DNA of 64,000 nucleotides from positions 62,001-126,000 of the forward strand of contig JAFDVI010000033.1 of the NCBI GenBank assembly GCA_018269055.1, given 5' to 3'. The notes below the pieces were generated by a model. It saw only the letters and a program-made list of their open reading frames with translations. It made no database searches and was not told the origin of the DNA. This DNA comes from Acidobacteriota bacterium. Its GTDB lineage: Bacteria; Acidobacteriota; Blastocatellia; RBC074. Positions 43,214 through 52,749 of the stretch are shown here, piece by piece; positions within the stretch are counted from its first letter, which is position 1, and each line of letters opens with the position of its first letter. The translations under genes and the position numbers were made by a program.

Positions 43214-45232
43214 ATGCTTCGCTTCTTTGCCAAACTCGAACGCTCGCGCAATTTGATGCTGCTGGCGTTTTGCGCTTTGCTGCTGATCGGTCTGGTAGCG
43301 TTTTACATTCCCAATTCGACACTTAGTCCGTCGGGACGCATCGTTTCATCGTCCGAAGGCGATACGGTCGTGGCCAAAGTCGGCGGCCAGGAAATCAAAC
43401 TCAAAGAATTCAGCGCACAGGTTTCTCAGATGGCTGCGTTTTTGGGCCGTGGTCAGAACCTGCCGCTGGCAACACTGCAATCCCTGGGGATTGGTCAACA
43501 GGCGCTGGATCAATTGATTTCAAACAAACTGGTGTTGGATCAGGCTGCTAATCTGAACCTGACCGGGTCGGATGGTGAAGTGTTTGACGCCATCAAACGC
43601 CAGTTTTCCGATCCGAGCACAGGCGCTTTCATTGGCAAAGACGAATACATTCGTCGTTTGCGATTGCAAGGGTTCGACGTTGCCGAATTTGAACAGGATC
43701 GCCGCAACGAAGCCACCGTTCGCAAAATCCGTGAATATCTGACTTCTGCGGAGCAGGTTTCCGACCGCGACATCGAAGAACGCTTCAAAAAGGATCAAAC
43801 CAAGATTGATCTGGTATACGCGGTTGTCGAACTCGACAAAATCCGCAGCAAATACAAACCGACAGACGATGAGTTGAAGGCGTTTTATGAAGCCCACAAA
43901 GGCGATTTCAAAGTCGGCCAGCCAACGCGCAAGGTTGAATACATTTTCGTCGCCAGCAAGGATGTTGAAAAAACCATCACCATCCCGGATTCGGAATTGA
44001 AGGCGCAATACGAAGGCAATAAGCAGCACGAAAAACGCATCAGCGTCATCCGTCTGGATCGGTTGGCCGATGCCGATTTCGATTCGGTTCGCAATAAGAT
44101 CAACGAACTTGCCAAACGCGCCAAAGGCGATGGTGTTCCGCAGGAAGATTTTGCCGCACTGGCCAAAGGCAATTCGATGGATACCGCAACCAAAACCAAA
44201 GGCGGCGATCTGGGTTGGATCAAAAAAGATCCGAACAAATCCAGCGATTGGAAACAGCGCGTTTATACCAGCGATTTGAAAGTCGGTACGATTGACGGTC
44301 CGTTCAGCGAGGGTAATAGCTGGTATCTGTTGAAAGTCACCGAAGACCGCGAGGTTCCTTTCGAGCAGATGAAACCCACATTGCTGGCCACCGCCAAAAA
44401 CAATAAATCCTTCCAGCAGTGCAATACGTTGGCGCAAAAAGTTTACGAAAAGGCGACCGAGGTTAAAGATTTGGTCAAAGGCGCTGAAGAAGTCGCCAAA
44501 GAAATCAAAGTCTCTCCGGCTTCGATGCTGAAAACGACCCCATATTTCAAAGACGGCGATCCGCTGCCGACGTTGGGCGACAGCACCGGGTTTGCCAACA
44601 ATCCGTCCTTTGATAATGCCGTCAAGGATTTGAAAGAAGGCGACATTGGAACTCCGGTCAGCATTCCTGGCGGTTACGCCGTTCCCAGAGTCGTGGATAT
44701 TCTGGACACTGGCGCAGAGATGTCCTTCGATCAGGCGCGCAATATGGTGGAAGACAAACTCCGCCACGAAAAAGAACCCGATCTGGCCAAAGCTCGGGCC
44801 CAGGAATTGGTCAACCAGGCCAAGGATGCAGCCGATTTGGAGCGTTTGATCAAAGCCGAAGGCTTGACCGTCAAGAAAGACACCAACTTCAACACCTATC
44901 AATGGCCGGGCGCTTCATCCGGCGGCTTGCAGGCTCAAAACCGCGCTGATGCGGTGATGATGACCTTGAAGGAAGGCGAAGTCAGCAAACAACCCATCAA
45001 GGTTGGAGCGTCGTACCTGATTTTCGCTGCCGCCAAACGAACAGACGCCGATTTGTCCAAACTGGCTGCGGAACGTGAAAATCTGCGCCAAACCCTGATT
45101 GCTGAACGCCAGAACGTCGCGTACGACACGTTCATCAAACAGACTCGGAAACAATACGAAGCCGGAGGCAAAATCAAAATTTATCAGGATCGAATTGATA
45201 AATTCTTTGCCAGCGCGGGTGGCCAGCAGTAA
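43214..45232 (+). CDS. PpiD/SurA-like membrane-anchored peptidyl-prolyl isomerase
   Basis: 672 residues. A single N-terminal anchor (LMLLAFCALLLIGLVAFYI) precedes a SurA_N-type chaperone domain (TVVAKVGGQEIKLKEF, QLISNKLVLDQAANL), a parvulin PPIase domain (about 230-395, containing GGDLGWIKKDPN and GPFSEGNSWYLLKVTED) and a second weaker parvulin-like part near FDNAVKDLKEGDIGTPV. Such proteins help exported proteins fold as they leave the Sec channel. The Glu/Lys-rich composition is normal for the family. It ends at a strong terminator shared with the convergent gene. Confidence 0.93.
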   Translation: MLRFFAKLERSRNLMLLAFCALLLIGLVAFYIPNSTLSPSGRIVSSSEGDTVVAKVGGQEIKLKEFSAQVSQMAAFLGRGQNLPLATLQSLGIGQQALDQLISNKLVLDQAANLNLTGSDGEVFDAIKRQFSDPSTGAFIGKDEYIRRLRLQGFDVAEFEQDRRNEATVRKIREYLTSAEQVSDRDIEERFKKDQTKIDLVYAVVELDKIRSKYKPTDDELKAFYEAHKGDFKVGQPTRKVEYIFVASKDVEKTITIPDSELKAQYEGNKQHEKRISVIRLDRLADADFDSVRNKINELAKRAKGDGVPQEDFAALAKGNSMDTATKTKGGDLGWIKKDPNKSSDWKQRVYTSDLKVGTIDGPFSEGNSWYLLKVTEDREVPFEQMKPTLLATAKNNKSFQQCNTLAQKVYEKATEVKDLVKGAEEVAKEIKVSPASMLKTTPYFKDGDPLPTLGDSTGFANNPSFDNAVKDLKEGDIGTPVSIPGGYAVPRVVDILDTGAEMSFDQARNMVEDKLRHEKEPDLAKARAQELVNQAKDAADLERLIKAEGLTVKKDTNFNTYQWPGASSGGLQAQNRADAVMMTLKEGEVSKQPIKVGASYLIFAAAKRTDADLSKLAAERENLRQTLIAERQNVAYDTFIKQTRKQYEAGGKIKIYQDRIDKFFASAGGQQ

Positions 45233-45272
45233 GTTAAGACCCGGGCAACGACTTAAAGAAGCGAAAATTGAA

Positions 45273-45308
45273 AAGGCCTGGATGGTTTTCACGAACCATC
45301 CAGGCCTT
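45273..45308. terminator. Bidirectional terminator between convergent genes
   Basis: Perfect 15-bp stem AAGGCCTGGATGGTT / AACCATCCAGGCCTT with a 6-nt loop, A-rich before and T-rich after, between the PpiD-like gene and the minus-strand gene at 45333. Confidence 0.92.
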
Positions 45309-45332
45309 ATTATTTTTGCTGCTTCTCTGTTC

Positions 45333-46418
45333 TTATGGTTTCTTTTCCACCGGAGCCTGAGCCGGTGCAGGTTTCTTCATCAATTGATCCAGCGTGGCGC
45401 GCGGAAGCGAAATCGAAAGCGAGACATCGCTCAGCTTCGATCCGATTTTGATTTGATCCAGCAATTGCCCGATGGCATCGGTTTTGGCGTCACCCGTTCC
45501 GCCACCGCCAAAAATTCCTCGAACCAATCCGACCAGCCCTTTCAGCGAATCCTCCAGTTCGGTCGCATCTTTGGCCGAAGCTGTGCGCATCAACGCGTCC
45601 AGCGACAGGCTGAAATCCGCCGCCACGTCCAGCGAACCGAGCACCATTTTGATCGCCGCGACCGATTTGAACAGATCGCCCTGATCCGCTGCTTCCGTCT
45701 TCAAACTTTCCGGAATGTTCAGCGCAAACCGAAGCAAAGCAGAGGCTTTGGTTTCGCTGAGCGCCGCCGCCATTTCCGGCGTCACGCCGCCTTTAAGTGA
45801 ACCGGCATTGATATCAATGACTTTCTTGACCGCAGCCAAATCGCCCACAACGAACCGTTGATTGCCTAAAGCCGCCAGTGCCGTTTCGTCCGTTTTGACC
45901 GACATCGGCCCTGCTTCGGGGGCTTTCACCTTTGAAAGCAAACTGAAAATCGTTTTGCCGTTGTAATCGGATGTTTTGAATTCGGATTTGAACTCTTTGA
46001 GCGCCGCTTCGATTTGCGGAGTGGATGGATCAACGCCGGAAACGATGATGGCTCCCGTTGCCACGGTGCCGTTCAGGCTGAATCCTGCCACCGCGCGATT
46101 GACCTTCGTCGGATCAATGCCGGTTTTCTGCGCGAACTCGGCGACTTCCCTGGCCATTTTGTCCAATCCACCGGTTTTCAGATTGGCCAGACTGGGAATC
46201 AATTGATTGAACAATCGGTTGACATCCACCACGGCCACCACATCCGATGACGGCAACAACGCCAGCAATTCATCATTCATTGCGCTGACAGGCGCAGCCG
46301 CTTTTGCCACGGCCGTGGAACTTTTGCCAGGCTGAATGCTTTGTTTGGCGGGCGATTGAGCAATCGCCACCCCCACGAATAAACACAGAATCAACCCTGA
46401 ACGAAAAACCTTTTTCAT
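45333..46418 (-). CDS. Secreted protein of unknown function (DUF3352-like appearance)
   Basis: 361 residues; AAAAGGAG lies 8 nt before the ATG. A signal peptide (SGLILCLFVGVAIAQSPA) is followed by a conserved-looking start MNDELLALLPSSDVVAVVDV, then alternating beta and helical segments (LAALGNQRFVVGDLAAVKKV; AAIKMVLGSLDVAADFSLSL) and a Pro/Lys-rich tail. Similar proteins with LLPSSD near the mature start are frequent in Acidobacteriota and have no known role. It is likely periplasmic. No partner gene is evident. Confidence 0.82.
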   Translation of the reverse strand: MKKVFRSGLILCLFVGVAIAQSPAKQSIQPGKSSTAVAKAAAPVSAMNDELLALLPSSDVVAVVDVNRLFNQLIPSLANLKTGGLDKMAREVAEFAQKTGIDPTKVNRAVAGFSLNGTVATGAIIVSGVDPSTPQIEAALKEFKSEFKTSDYNGKTIFSLLSKVKAPEAGPMSVKTDETALAALGNQRFVVGDLAAVKKVIDINAGSLKGGVTPEMAAALSETKASALLRFALNIPESLKTEAADQGDLFKSVAAIKMVLGSLDVAADFSLSLDALMRTASAKDATELEDSLKGLVGLVRGIFGGGGTGDAKTDAIGQLLDQIKIGSKLSDVSLSISLPRATLDQLMKKPAPAQAPVEKKP

Positions 46419-46602
46419 AATTTCTCCTTTTGAATACTCCCCATCTTCTGCTCAATTCATCTTGTCAGTTGTCCGGTTGACAGCATATACGCTTCCGGTT
46501 AGCTTGACGGCGCAAAATTTTGGCATCGAACTCCCCTAATCACAAACACCACGCCTGTTGAGGCGAGCTTTGATTACCGGACAGGCTGGCGAACAATCTG
46601 GC

Positions 46603-47139
46603 ATGCCGCAAACTGAAAACCAAGAGCACATTTGGCTGGTGGCGCTGTACGAATACGAAGAACGCGCCAATGAGTTGCTTGACCGATTAAGCGCCATCGG
46701 AGTTGACACCAGTGATGCAACCGTCGTTCGTGTGGAAATTGACGACCAGCTTCGCCGTGCGCGGTATGTTTCGGTCAATGAATCGGCACTATCGCCCTTG
46801 GCACGAAGCGCAGTAACCGGCGCGCTGTTCGGCGGTTCGTTGGCGTTGCTGGTTGGAGTTGTGGTTTACGCGCTTGGGCTATTCACTCTGCCTGGTTCCG
46901 TTTTCGCCGGATTGTTCAATCACGTTTTGTTTTACGTCATTATCGGGGCGGTTCTGGGCGCACTGATTGGTTCCTCACTTGCCACTGCGAAGCAAAGAAA
47001 ATCACCGCGGAAACAACTTCCCCAGATGCGGCAACCAAATAGCGAAGGGTATCTGGTTGCGGTCAAGATGCCGCCTTTTTTGGCCGAACGCGCCGAAGAA
47101 ATCGCTCGCGGGCTTGGCGCAAAAGAAATTCTTCTTTAG
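46603..47139 (+). CDS. Small membrane protein of unknown function
   Basis: 178 residues from the ATG at 46603 (a TTG at 46558 would add 15). A ferredoxin-like N-terminal part (IWLVALYEYEERANELLDRL; ATVVRVEIDDQLRR) precedes two transmembrane helices (GALFGGSLALLVGVVVYALG; VLFYVIIGAVLGALIGSSLA) with glycine-zipper spacing and a C-terminal half (YLVAVKMPPFLAERAEEIAR) that resembles the N-terminal half. Proteins of this layout are seen in stress-related families, but I cannot name it. It lies 79 nt upstream of the OmpA gene. Confidence 0.7.
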   Translation: MPQTENQEHIWLVALYEYEERANELLDRLSAIGVDTSDATVVRVEIDDQLRRARYVSVNESALSPLARSAVTGALFGGSLALLVGVVVYALGLFTLPGSVFAGLFNHVLFYVIIGAVLGALIGSSLATAKQRKSPRKQLPQMRQPNSEGYLVAVKMPPFLAERAEEIARGLGAKEILL

Positions 47140-47218
47140 AAGTTTGCAGTTCTCTGCTCGCCGTAAATTGGCCGTGAACTGCCAACCATGTACTGATAAA
47201 CGAACAGGAGGAAAGGAT

Positions 47219-48808
47219 ATGAAGAGAGTAGCTTTTTCGTTGTTATTGGCGGCGCTGGTTGCCGCGAGCGCGCTGGCTCAATCGGCGCAGGAACCGTTTG
47301 TTAAGCGCACGACACTGGCGGTGCGGTACGTCGAAAACAAAAAGACATCCGTCAATGTGAATGGAACCTCGCTGGCGCCGCGCGTGATTGGCAAAGCCGA
47401 TGTTGAATACAAAAAGAACGAAGCTCGGATTCGCATCAAGGTTCAGAATCTGGACAATCCGCAAACGTACGGCGTGTTTTACACAACGTACGTCGTTTGG
47501 GCTGTGACGCCGGAGGGCCAGGCCGACAATCTGACCGAACTCCCCAGTGGGTATGCCGCGGAGTTTCAAGCCATGAGCACGGCGCAAACGTTTGGGTTGA
47601 TTATCACCGCCGAACCGCACAACGCTGTCAAATTCCCTTCCCCGAAAGTAGTCGCGGAAACTTCACTGCCCAAAAATGCCACTGCTGGAGTGCAAACCGT
47701 CCAAGCCGAATATAAAGCCGACAAGGGGAATTTGTATGAAGCCAGCGACAACGATTCGCTGAAAGCCGATTACACCACGCCACGTTTAATTCTGGGCGCA
47801 CGCCGTTCGCTGGACATTGCGCGCAAAGCTGGCGCAAAGGAATTTGCCGCCGATGAATGGAAACAGGCTGAAGGCAAGTTGAACACGCTGGAACAAATCT
47901 GGCCGCGCAACCTGAAGGACGAAAACAAATTCAGCGGAATGGCTCGTGACGTGATGCGGCTGGCTCAAGTCGCCCGCGACCAAGCCACCGAGCGCGAAGA
48001 GCAGGCTCGCATCGAAAACGAGCGCCAGGAACGGTTGCGCCGCCTGGCCGAAGCCAAGGCTGAAGCTGAGCGTGCACAGGAAGAAGCCAATCGCATTCGC
48101 CTGGAAGCCGAAAAGGCAAGGGCCGAAGCGGAACGAGCCAAAGCCCAGGCGGAAAATGCCAGGATTGAAGCGGAAAAAGCTGAACGCTCCGCCGCCGAAG
48201 AGCGCATTCGTCGCGAAGCCGCCGCGCGTGAAGCCGAAGCGGTGAAAATGAGAGCCGAAAACGAACGCCGCGCCGCCGAAGAAGCTACGCGTCGCGCCGA
48301 AGTCGAAAAAGCCGCCGCTCGTGCCGAGGCTGAACGCGCCAACAAAGCTGCGGAAGAAGCCAAGCGCGAACGCGATGCCGCCTATCAAAAGCTGTACGTT
48401 TCGCTGTCTGAAATTCTGGACACCAAACGCGAAACGCGCGGATACATTGTCAATCTGGGCGACGTGCTGTTTGACACGGGCAAAGCCACGCTGAAGCCCG
48501 CGGCGCGCGAAAAATTGAGTAAACTGGCTGGAATTTTGCTGGCCTATCCGGGCAACCTGACGCTGGAAATCGAAGGCCACACGGATTCGGTCGGTTCCGA
48601 CGAATTGAACAATAAACTTTCGCAAAACCGCGCCGAAGCCGTCAGCAGTTATTTGAGCGAGGCAGGCGTGAAGGCCGAAAAGATCAAAGCCGTTCGCGGA
48701 TTCGGCAAAACCAAACCGATTGCGACGAACGACACCGCCGCCGGTCGCCAGCAAAATCGGCGCGTCGAAGTCGTCATCGAAGACGATGACGCTAAGAAAC
48801 CCAACTAA
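47219..48808 (+). CDS. OmpA-family peptidoglycan-binding protein with long helical stalk
   Basis: 529 residues from the ATG at 47219, fixed by AGGAGGAAAGG just upstream. A signal peptide (SLLLAALVAASALAQS) leads to a beta domain (residues about 25-185), a long Ala/Glu/Arg coiled coil (about 255-400), and a C-terminal OmpA domain: GDVLFDTGKATLKPAAREKL, LEIEGHTDSVGSDE, NNKLSQNRAEAVSSYL and RQQNRRVEVVIED. The OmpA domain binds meso-diaminopimelate in peptidoglycan. The stalk could span the periplasm and tie the outer envelope to the wall. Confidence 0.95.
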   Translation: MKRVAFSLLLAALVAASALAQSAQEPFVKRTTLAVRYVENKKTSVNVNGTSLAPRVIGKADVEYKKNEARIRIKVQNLDNPQTYGVFYTTYVVWAVTPEGQADNLTELPSGYAAEFQAMSTAQTFGLIITAEPHNAVKFPSPKVVAETSLPKNATAGVQTVQAEYKADKGNLYEASDNDSLKADYTTPRLILGARRSLDIARKAGAKEFAADEWKQAEGKLNTLEQIWPRNLKDENKFSGMARDVMRLAQVARDQATEREEQARIENERQERLRRLAEAKAEAERAQEEANRIRLEAEKARAEAERAKAQAENARIEAEKAERSAAEERIRREAAAREAEAVKMRAENERRAAEEATRRAEVEKAAARAEAERANKAAEEAKRERDAAYQKLYVSLSEILDTKRETRGYIVNLGDVLFDTGKATLKPAAREKLSKLAGILLAYPGNLTLEIEGHTDSVGSDELNNKLSQNRAEAVSSYLSEAGVKAEKIKAVRGFGKTKPIATNDTAAGRQQNRRVEVVIEDDDAKKPN

Positions 48809-48832
48809 TTGAAAGCTCAATCAATCAAAAGC

Positions 48833-48867
48833 AAAGGCCGTCAGGAAAATGATTCCTGGCGGCCTTT
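48833..48867 (+). terminator. Terminator after the OmpA gene
   Basis: Stem AAAGGCCGTCAGGAA / TTCCTGGCGGCCTTT with one mismatch and a 5-nt loop, 25 nt after the stop. The A/T ends let it work on both strands, facing the minus-strand remnant at 48938. Confidence 0.85.
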
Positions 48868-48937
48868 GATGTGTTTGTTTGGGTATGGAACCGAGATTCT
48901 CATAAGACCACCCGGTCCGCACCGATCATAGTTCCGG

Positions 48938-49555
48938 TTAAAACGTCAGCTTCAGCAAATAACGAATGACGCGTCCGCCGCCGTCGCCAAATTGCGGTTG
49001 CAGAAATTGTCCTGCGGGCGTGGTGGTAACGTTGGCCGACGGCCCAGCCGTTGCCGGAGAAAAGGGGCTGATGCTGAACGATCCGTATTGCGGGTGGTTG
49101 AACAAATTAAAGAATTCCGTGCGGAATTGCAGGTTCGTGCGTTCGGTCAGCCAAATCTGTTTCCCGACGGTGAAATCAAAGTTGTTGATTCCGCGAGTCC
49201 GTTCAGTGTTGCGTCCGGCGGTTCCGGTACGGTTGCTGCCCGCAGCCAGACTGATGTATTGCGCCGTTTTCGGATCAATCGGAGCATTGTTCGCGTCCGG
49301 ATTGACGTAACCCGTCGGGCTGGAAGCGTTCGGCACTGCGCGCACGCCTTTTTGCCCCAAGGGATTCAAATCCGGGCGGTCGTTGTTGCCACGCACAGGA
49401 GCTTCTGTTTGCAACAACGCGCGGGATTCGGTGATCACATCTTCGCCGATTGCTCTGGATGGCCGCAGGAAAGGATCAATTAAATGAATCGGAATATGCG
49501 AAGAGAAAAATGTGGATTGAGAGGCTTCAAAATTTCGGATTCGGCCAGCCATCAA
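48938..49555 (-). pseudogene. C-terminal remnant of an Oar/Cna_B-type TonB-dependent receptor
   Basis: The last 130 residues match the C-terminal strands of the large Acidobacteriota TonB receptors: NTERTRGINNFDFTVGKQIW, TERTNLQFRTEFFNLFNHPQ, and the end GGRVIRYLLKLTF with the terminal aromatic. Full receptors of this type have about 1000 residues with plug and CarbopepD-like domains, all absent. The frame runs into the 3' end of the ABC ATPase gene, which it overlaps by 4 nt. No signal peptide is present. It is a truncated leftover of a rearrangement that probably makes no product. Confidence 0.8.
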
Positions 49556-51090
49556 ACTTGCCGAACCGTAGCGTGCGTTTTGTTGTCATGCTTTTTCCCG
49601 CCCGTCATCAACAATCCCAGCTCCTGTTGCTCGGCGGTTTGAGGATCAACTTCGCCAACGATGTGACCCTGATACATCACCAGCAAGCGATCCGAAAGCG
49701 AGATCACTTCTTCCAGTTCCGCCGAAACCAACAAGATGGCCGCGCCGGCATCGCGCAGTTCCACCAGTTTGCGGTGAATGAATTCGATGGCTCCGATGTC
49801 AACGCCGCGCGTCGGTTGCGACACCAGCAACAATTGCGGATGCAGATCGAATTCGCGCCCAATGATCAGTTTCTGTTGATTGCCGCCTGACAACGCGCGC
49901 GCAGGCAGCGCGGCATTCGGAGGCCGCACATCGAAATCGCGAATCAGGCGATTGGCTTTTTCGTAAACGGCTTTTTCATCCAACAGGCCAATGCTGGTCG
50001 CGGGCGGTTTGCGCGATTGTGTGCCGAGAATTGTGTTGTCCGCCAGATTGAACTCCAACAACAAACCGCGCGCATGGCGATCTTCGGGAATGTGCGCGAT
50101 GCCGAACTCTTTCAACTGCCGCGCGGAGAGTTTGGTCACATCCCGTCCATTCAATTCAAAACTGCCGCCGCTGGCACGCTGCAAACCAGCCAGTACTTCG
50201 ATCAATTCCGTCTGCCCGTTTCCTTCGACGCCGGCGATGCCCACGATTTCGCCCGCGCGAACATCAAAAGAAACGCCGTTGAGTTTGGAACCGGCGCTTA
50301 AGTTTTTGACGGTCAATACGGCGGCTTTTGGATGCGCTTCGGGCTTTTCCACGCGCAACAACACTTCGCGCCCGACCATCATTCTGGCCAAATCGGGCGC
50401 GCTGGTTTCCGCCGTTGGAACCTCGCCAACGACTTGCCCGTCGCGCATCACCGTCACGTTGTCCGACAACGCAAGCACTTCGTTGAGCTTGTGCGTAATG
50501 ATGATGATCGTTTTTCCCTGCTCGCGCATGGAGCGAAGGATTTTGAAAAACTCCTCGACTTCCTGCGGCGTCAACACCGCCGTCGGCTCGTCCAGAATCA
50601 AAATCCGCGCGCCGCGATAAAGCGCCTTCAATACCTCGACGCGTTGCTGCTGCCCAACTGACAATTGTTCAACCAGTTTGTGCGGATCAATATCGAATCC
50701 AAAATCGCGCGACAGTTTGGTGATTTGCTCTTCGGCCCGTTTGAAATCAATTTTGACGGCATTGCCCGGCTCGGCTCCGAGCACGATGTTTTCCAACACG
50801 GTCATCGGCGGCACGAGCATGAAATGCTGATGCACCATCCCCAATCCCAGCGCGATGGCGTCGTGCGGATTGCGAATGTCACGGCGCTCGCCATCCACCC
50901 AGATTTCTCCTTCGTCGGCGTGATAAAAGCCGTACAGGATTTTCATGATCGTGGATTTGCCTGCGCCGTTTTCGCCAACGATGGCATGAATTGTATTGGC
51001 AGGAATGGAAAGGTTGATTCCTTTATTGGCAACCACTCCGCCGAAGCGTTTGGTGATGCCGCGCATTTCGATGATGTTTGCCTGAGTCAT
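49552..51090 (-). CDS. Two-domain ABC transporter ATPase, nucleoside/BMP type
   Basis: 512 residues with two ABC halves. First half: VGENGAGKSTIMKILYG, HQHFMLVPPMTVLENI, LSVGQQQRVEVLKALYRGA, ILILDEPTAVLTPQE. Second half: GIAGVEGNGQTELIEVLAG with a degenerate P-loop (NGQTE), HIPEDRHARGLLLEF, LSGGNQQKLIIGREF and QPTRGVDIGAIE. This is the pattern of the sugar/nucleoside importers (RbsA, YufO/NupO). It lies 97 nt after the BMP lipoprotein gene. Two permease genes would normally follow, but a TonB-receptor remnant is found instead. Confidence 0.95.
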   Translation of the reverse strand: MTQANIIEMRGITKRFGGVVANKGINLSIPANTIHAIVGENGAGKSTIMKILYGFYHADEGEIWVDGERRDIRNPHDAIALGLGMVHQHFMLVPPMTVLENIVLGAEPGNAVKIDFKRAEEQITKLSRDFGFDIDPHKLVEQLSVGQQQRVEVLKALYRGARILILDEPTAVLTPQEVEEFFKILRSMREQGKTIIIITHKLNEVLALSDNVTVMRDGQVVGEVPTAETSAPDLARMMVGREVLLRVEKPEAHPKAAVLTVKNLSAGSKLNGVSFDVRAGEIVGIAGVEGNGQTELIEVLAGLQRASGGSFELNGRDVTKLSARQLKEFGIAHIPEDRHARGLLLEFNLADNTILGTQSRKPPATSIGLLDEKAVYEKANRLIRDFDVRPPNAALPARALSGGNQQKLIIGREFDLHPQLLLVSQPTRGVDIGAIEFIHRKLVELRDAGAAILLVSAELEEVISLSDRLLVMYQGHIVGEVDPQTAEQQELGLLMTGGKKHDNKTHATVRQV

Positions 51091-51100
51091 AGATAACCAA

Positions 51101-51185
51101 GTGCAGAAGCCCGCACGGAGTAAGGGCGTAGATTTTAAGTCTGATATGAAACCAGAACGCCCTTACTCCGTGCGGGCTTCTGCAC
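51101..51185. repeat. Perfect 28-bp inverted repeat between the BMP and ATPase genes
   Basis: Arms 51101-51128 and 51158-51185 are exact inverse copies, beginning GTGCAGAAGCCCGCACGG and ending CCGTGCGGGCTTCTGCAC, around a 29-nt AT-rich centre. It fills nearly the whole gap between the two genes. In RNA it would make a very stable hairpin inside the transcript, giving lower ATPase than binding-protein expression (inference). Confidence 0.9.
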
Positions 51186-51187
51186 TA

Positions 51188-52195
51188 CTATTTCGCCATT
51201 GCATCGGTAACTTTGATTTTGCCGGCGATGATGTCGCGCTTGGCTTGCTCGACTTTTTCAATCACATCTTGTGGAATCAGCGCCTTGTTGTATTCGTCAA
51301 GCGCATAATCCACGCCTTTGTTTTCCAAACCGTAGACATGGACGCCGCCTTGGAATTTGCTTTCGGTTTCATCCTTAATAACCTCATAAACCGCCGTATC
51401 AATGCGCTTGATCATACTGGTCAAAATGAATCCGGGTTTGACCCAGTTCTGGTTGGAATCCACGCCGATGGCGAATTTCTTGTAGCTTTCCGCGGCGTCA
51501 AACACGCCCAAGCCGGAATTGCCCGCCGCCTGAAAGATCACGTCTGCGCCTTGTTCGTATTGGGAATTCGCCAGTTCACGGCCTTTGCCGGGATTGTTCC
51601 AGGCGCCATCGTTGATGCCTACATAATTGACCAGTACCTTGATGTCAGGCTTGACGTAACGAGCCCCTTCTTCGTACCCGGTCTGAAAACGGTGAATCAG
51701 CGGAATGTCCATGCCGCCAACAAAACCGATCTTCCTTGTTTTGTTCGTGTATGCAGCGATCATTCCCACCAGGAAAGAGCCTTCATGCTCCTTGAACACC
51801 AGGCTGGCGACGTTGGGCGAATCAGCGACGGAATCAATCAGCACAAAATGCAGCTTCGGATAATCTTTGGCGACTTCGACCAAAATCGGCCCTTGTGCAA
51901 AGCCTACGCCGATGATCAGGTTGTACCCATATTGCGCAAACGCCCGCTGGGCGGGTTCAATCGAAGTCGGATCGCCCGGCTCCACGTCGCGAAACACAAT
52001 CGGGAAATCCTTGGCGGCCTGCAATGCACCGACGTTCGCCGCGGCGTTGAATGAACGATCGTCTTTGCCGCCGATGTCGAACACGATGCCGACTTTGGGC
52101 TTATTGCCCGCTTCGGCAGTCACATCGCGCATCGTGCAACCAGCAGCCAGCAAACAAACCAGGGCGAATACAGCAATCAAAATACGGTTGGTCAT
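51188..52195 (-). CDS. BMP-family substrate-binding lipoprotein
   Basis: 335 residues from the ATG at 52195 (AGAGGA 8 nt upstream). Lipobox LLAAGC places the lipidated Cys near residue 18. The BMP/PnrA fold is clear: VGIVFDIGGKDDRSFNAAA, IIGVGFAQGPILVEVA, VLIDSVADSPNVASLVFKEH, VGGMDIPLIHRFQTGYEEGA, DVIFQAAGNSGLGVFDAA. PnrA-like proteins bind purine nucleosides for ABC uptake. Together with the ATPase downstream it would need permeases encoded elsewhere. Confidence 0.94.
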   Translation of the reverse strand: MTNRILIAVFALVCLLAAGCTMRDVTAEAGNKPKVGIVFDIGGKDDRSFNAAANVGALQAAKDFPIVFRDVEPGDPTSIEPAQRAFAQYGYNLIIGVGFAQGPILVEVAKDYPKLHFVLIDSVADSPNVASLVFKEHEGSFLVGMIAAYTNKTRKIGFVGGMDIPLIHRFQTGYEEGARYVKPDIKVLVNYVGINDGAWNNPGKGRELANSQYEQGADVIFQAAGNSGLGVFDAAESYKKFAIGVDSNQNWVKPGFILTSMIKRIDTAVYEVIKDETESKFQGGVHVYGLENKGVDYALDEYNKALIPQDVIEKVEQAKRDIIAGKIKVTDAMAK

Positions 52196-52269
52196 AAGTG
52201 GGATCCTCTTTGCGGGAAAAGTCGCGCGCATTGTCAGCGAAACGTTGATAGCGCGCAAACGGAAAAAGC

Positions 52270-52626
52270 TCAATCTTCATTGGTATACCAGGCATCGTGC
52301 AGCGAGTAATTTCCACACCACAAACACGCCGTCCAGTGCCACTGATGTTTGCAGCCCGGACACCGCCCGTGCGTGTCAAACGTGTTCCAGGAAGTTCCGC
52401 ACCCTTTGAAATACTCCGGCGGCCCGCCGCCGCCGCAAACCCAGCGACTGGAAGAATCCGGTTGCCAACGGCACAACGGGCAGCGAATGCGATTGAACCC
52501 GGTTTCTCCATCGTCCTGCTGGATAATCGTTTCCAGCTTATCAGGAGGTTCCGGCGGTTTCCGAAACAGCGTAAACAACATCGTCAGGCCAAGAATGTGA
52601 AGAATGGATTTTCGCTTCGCCAACAT
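52270..52626 (-). CDS. Small zinc-binding protein with two Cys-rich ribbons
   Basis: 118 residues. An N-terminal hydrophobic stretch (ILHILGLTMLFTLF) is followed by CPLCRWQP, WVCGGGG, GCGTSWNTFDTHGRCPGC and TACLWCGNYSLHDAW. The paired CxxC sites with the WNTFDT motif are seen in small zinc-ribbon proteins of several Bacteria whose role is unknown. It stands alone on the minus strand, 75 nt upstream of the BMP gene. Confidence 0.78.
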   Translation of the reverse strand: MLAKRKSILHILGLTMLFTLFRKPPEPPDKLETIIQQDDGETGFNRIRCPLCRWQPDSSSRWVCGGGGPPEYFKGCGTSWNTFDTHGRCPGCKHQWHWTACLWCGNYSLHDAWYTNED

Positions 52627-52749
52627 TATCTTTTCACCTCACTGGCAAGTTATGCCGGTGAATTATAGGCACGTCCGATTGCCAATGCCAGAAAGCAGCG
52701 CTTGACACGCTCTATCGCTTCGTAGATGTTTCTGTCCGAGGACGCAATT

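Noticed and set aside
47786..48820. 344-codon Phe-rich minus-strand frame opposite the OmpA gene
   Set aside because: It is the complement of an Ala/Glu/Arg coiled coil, a known source of false frames.
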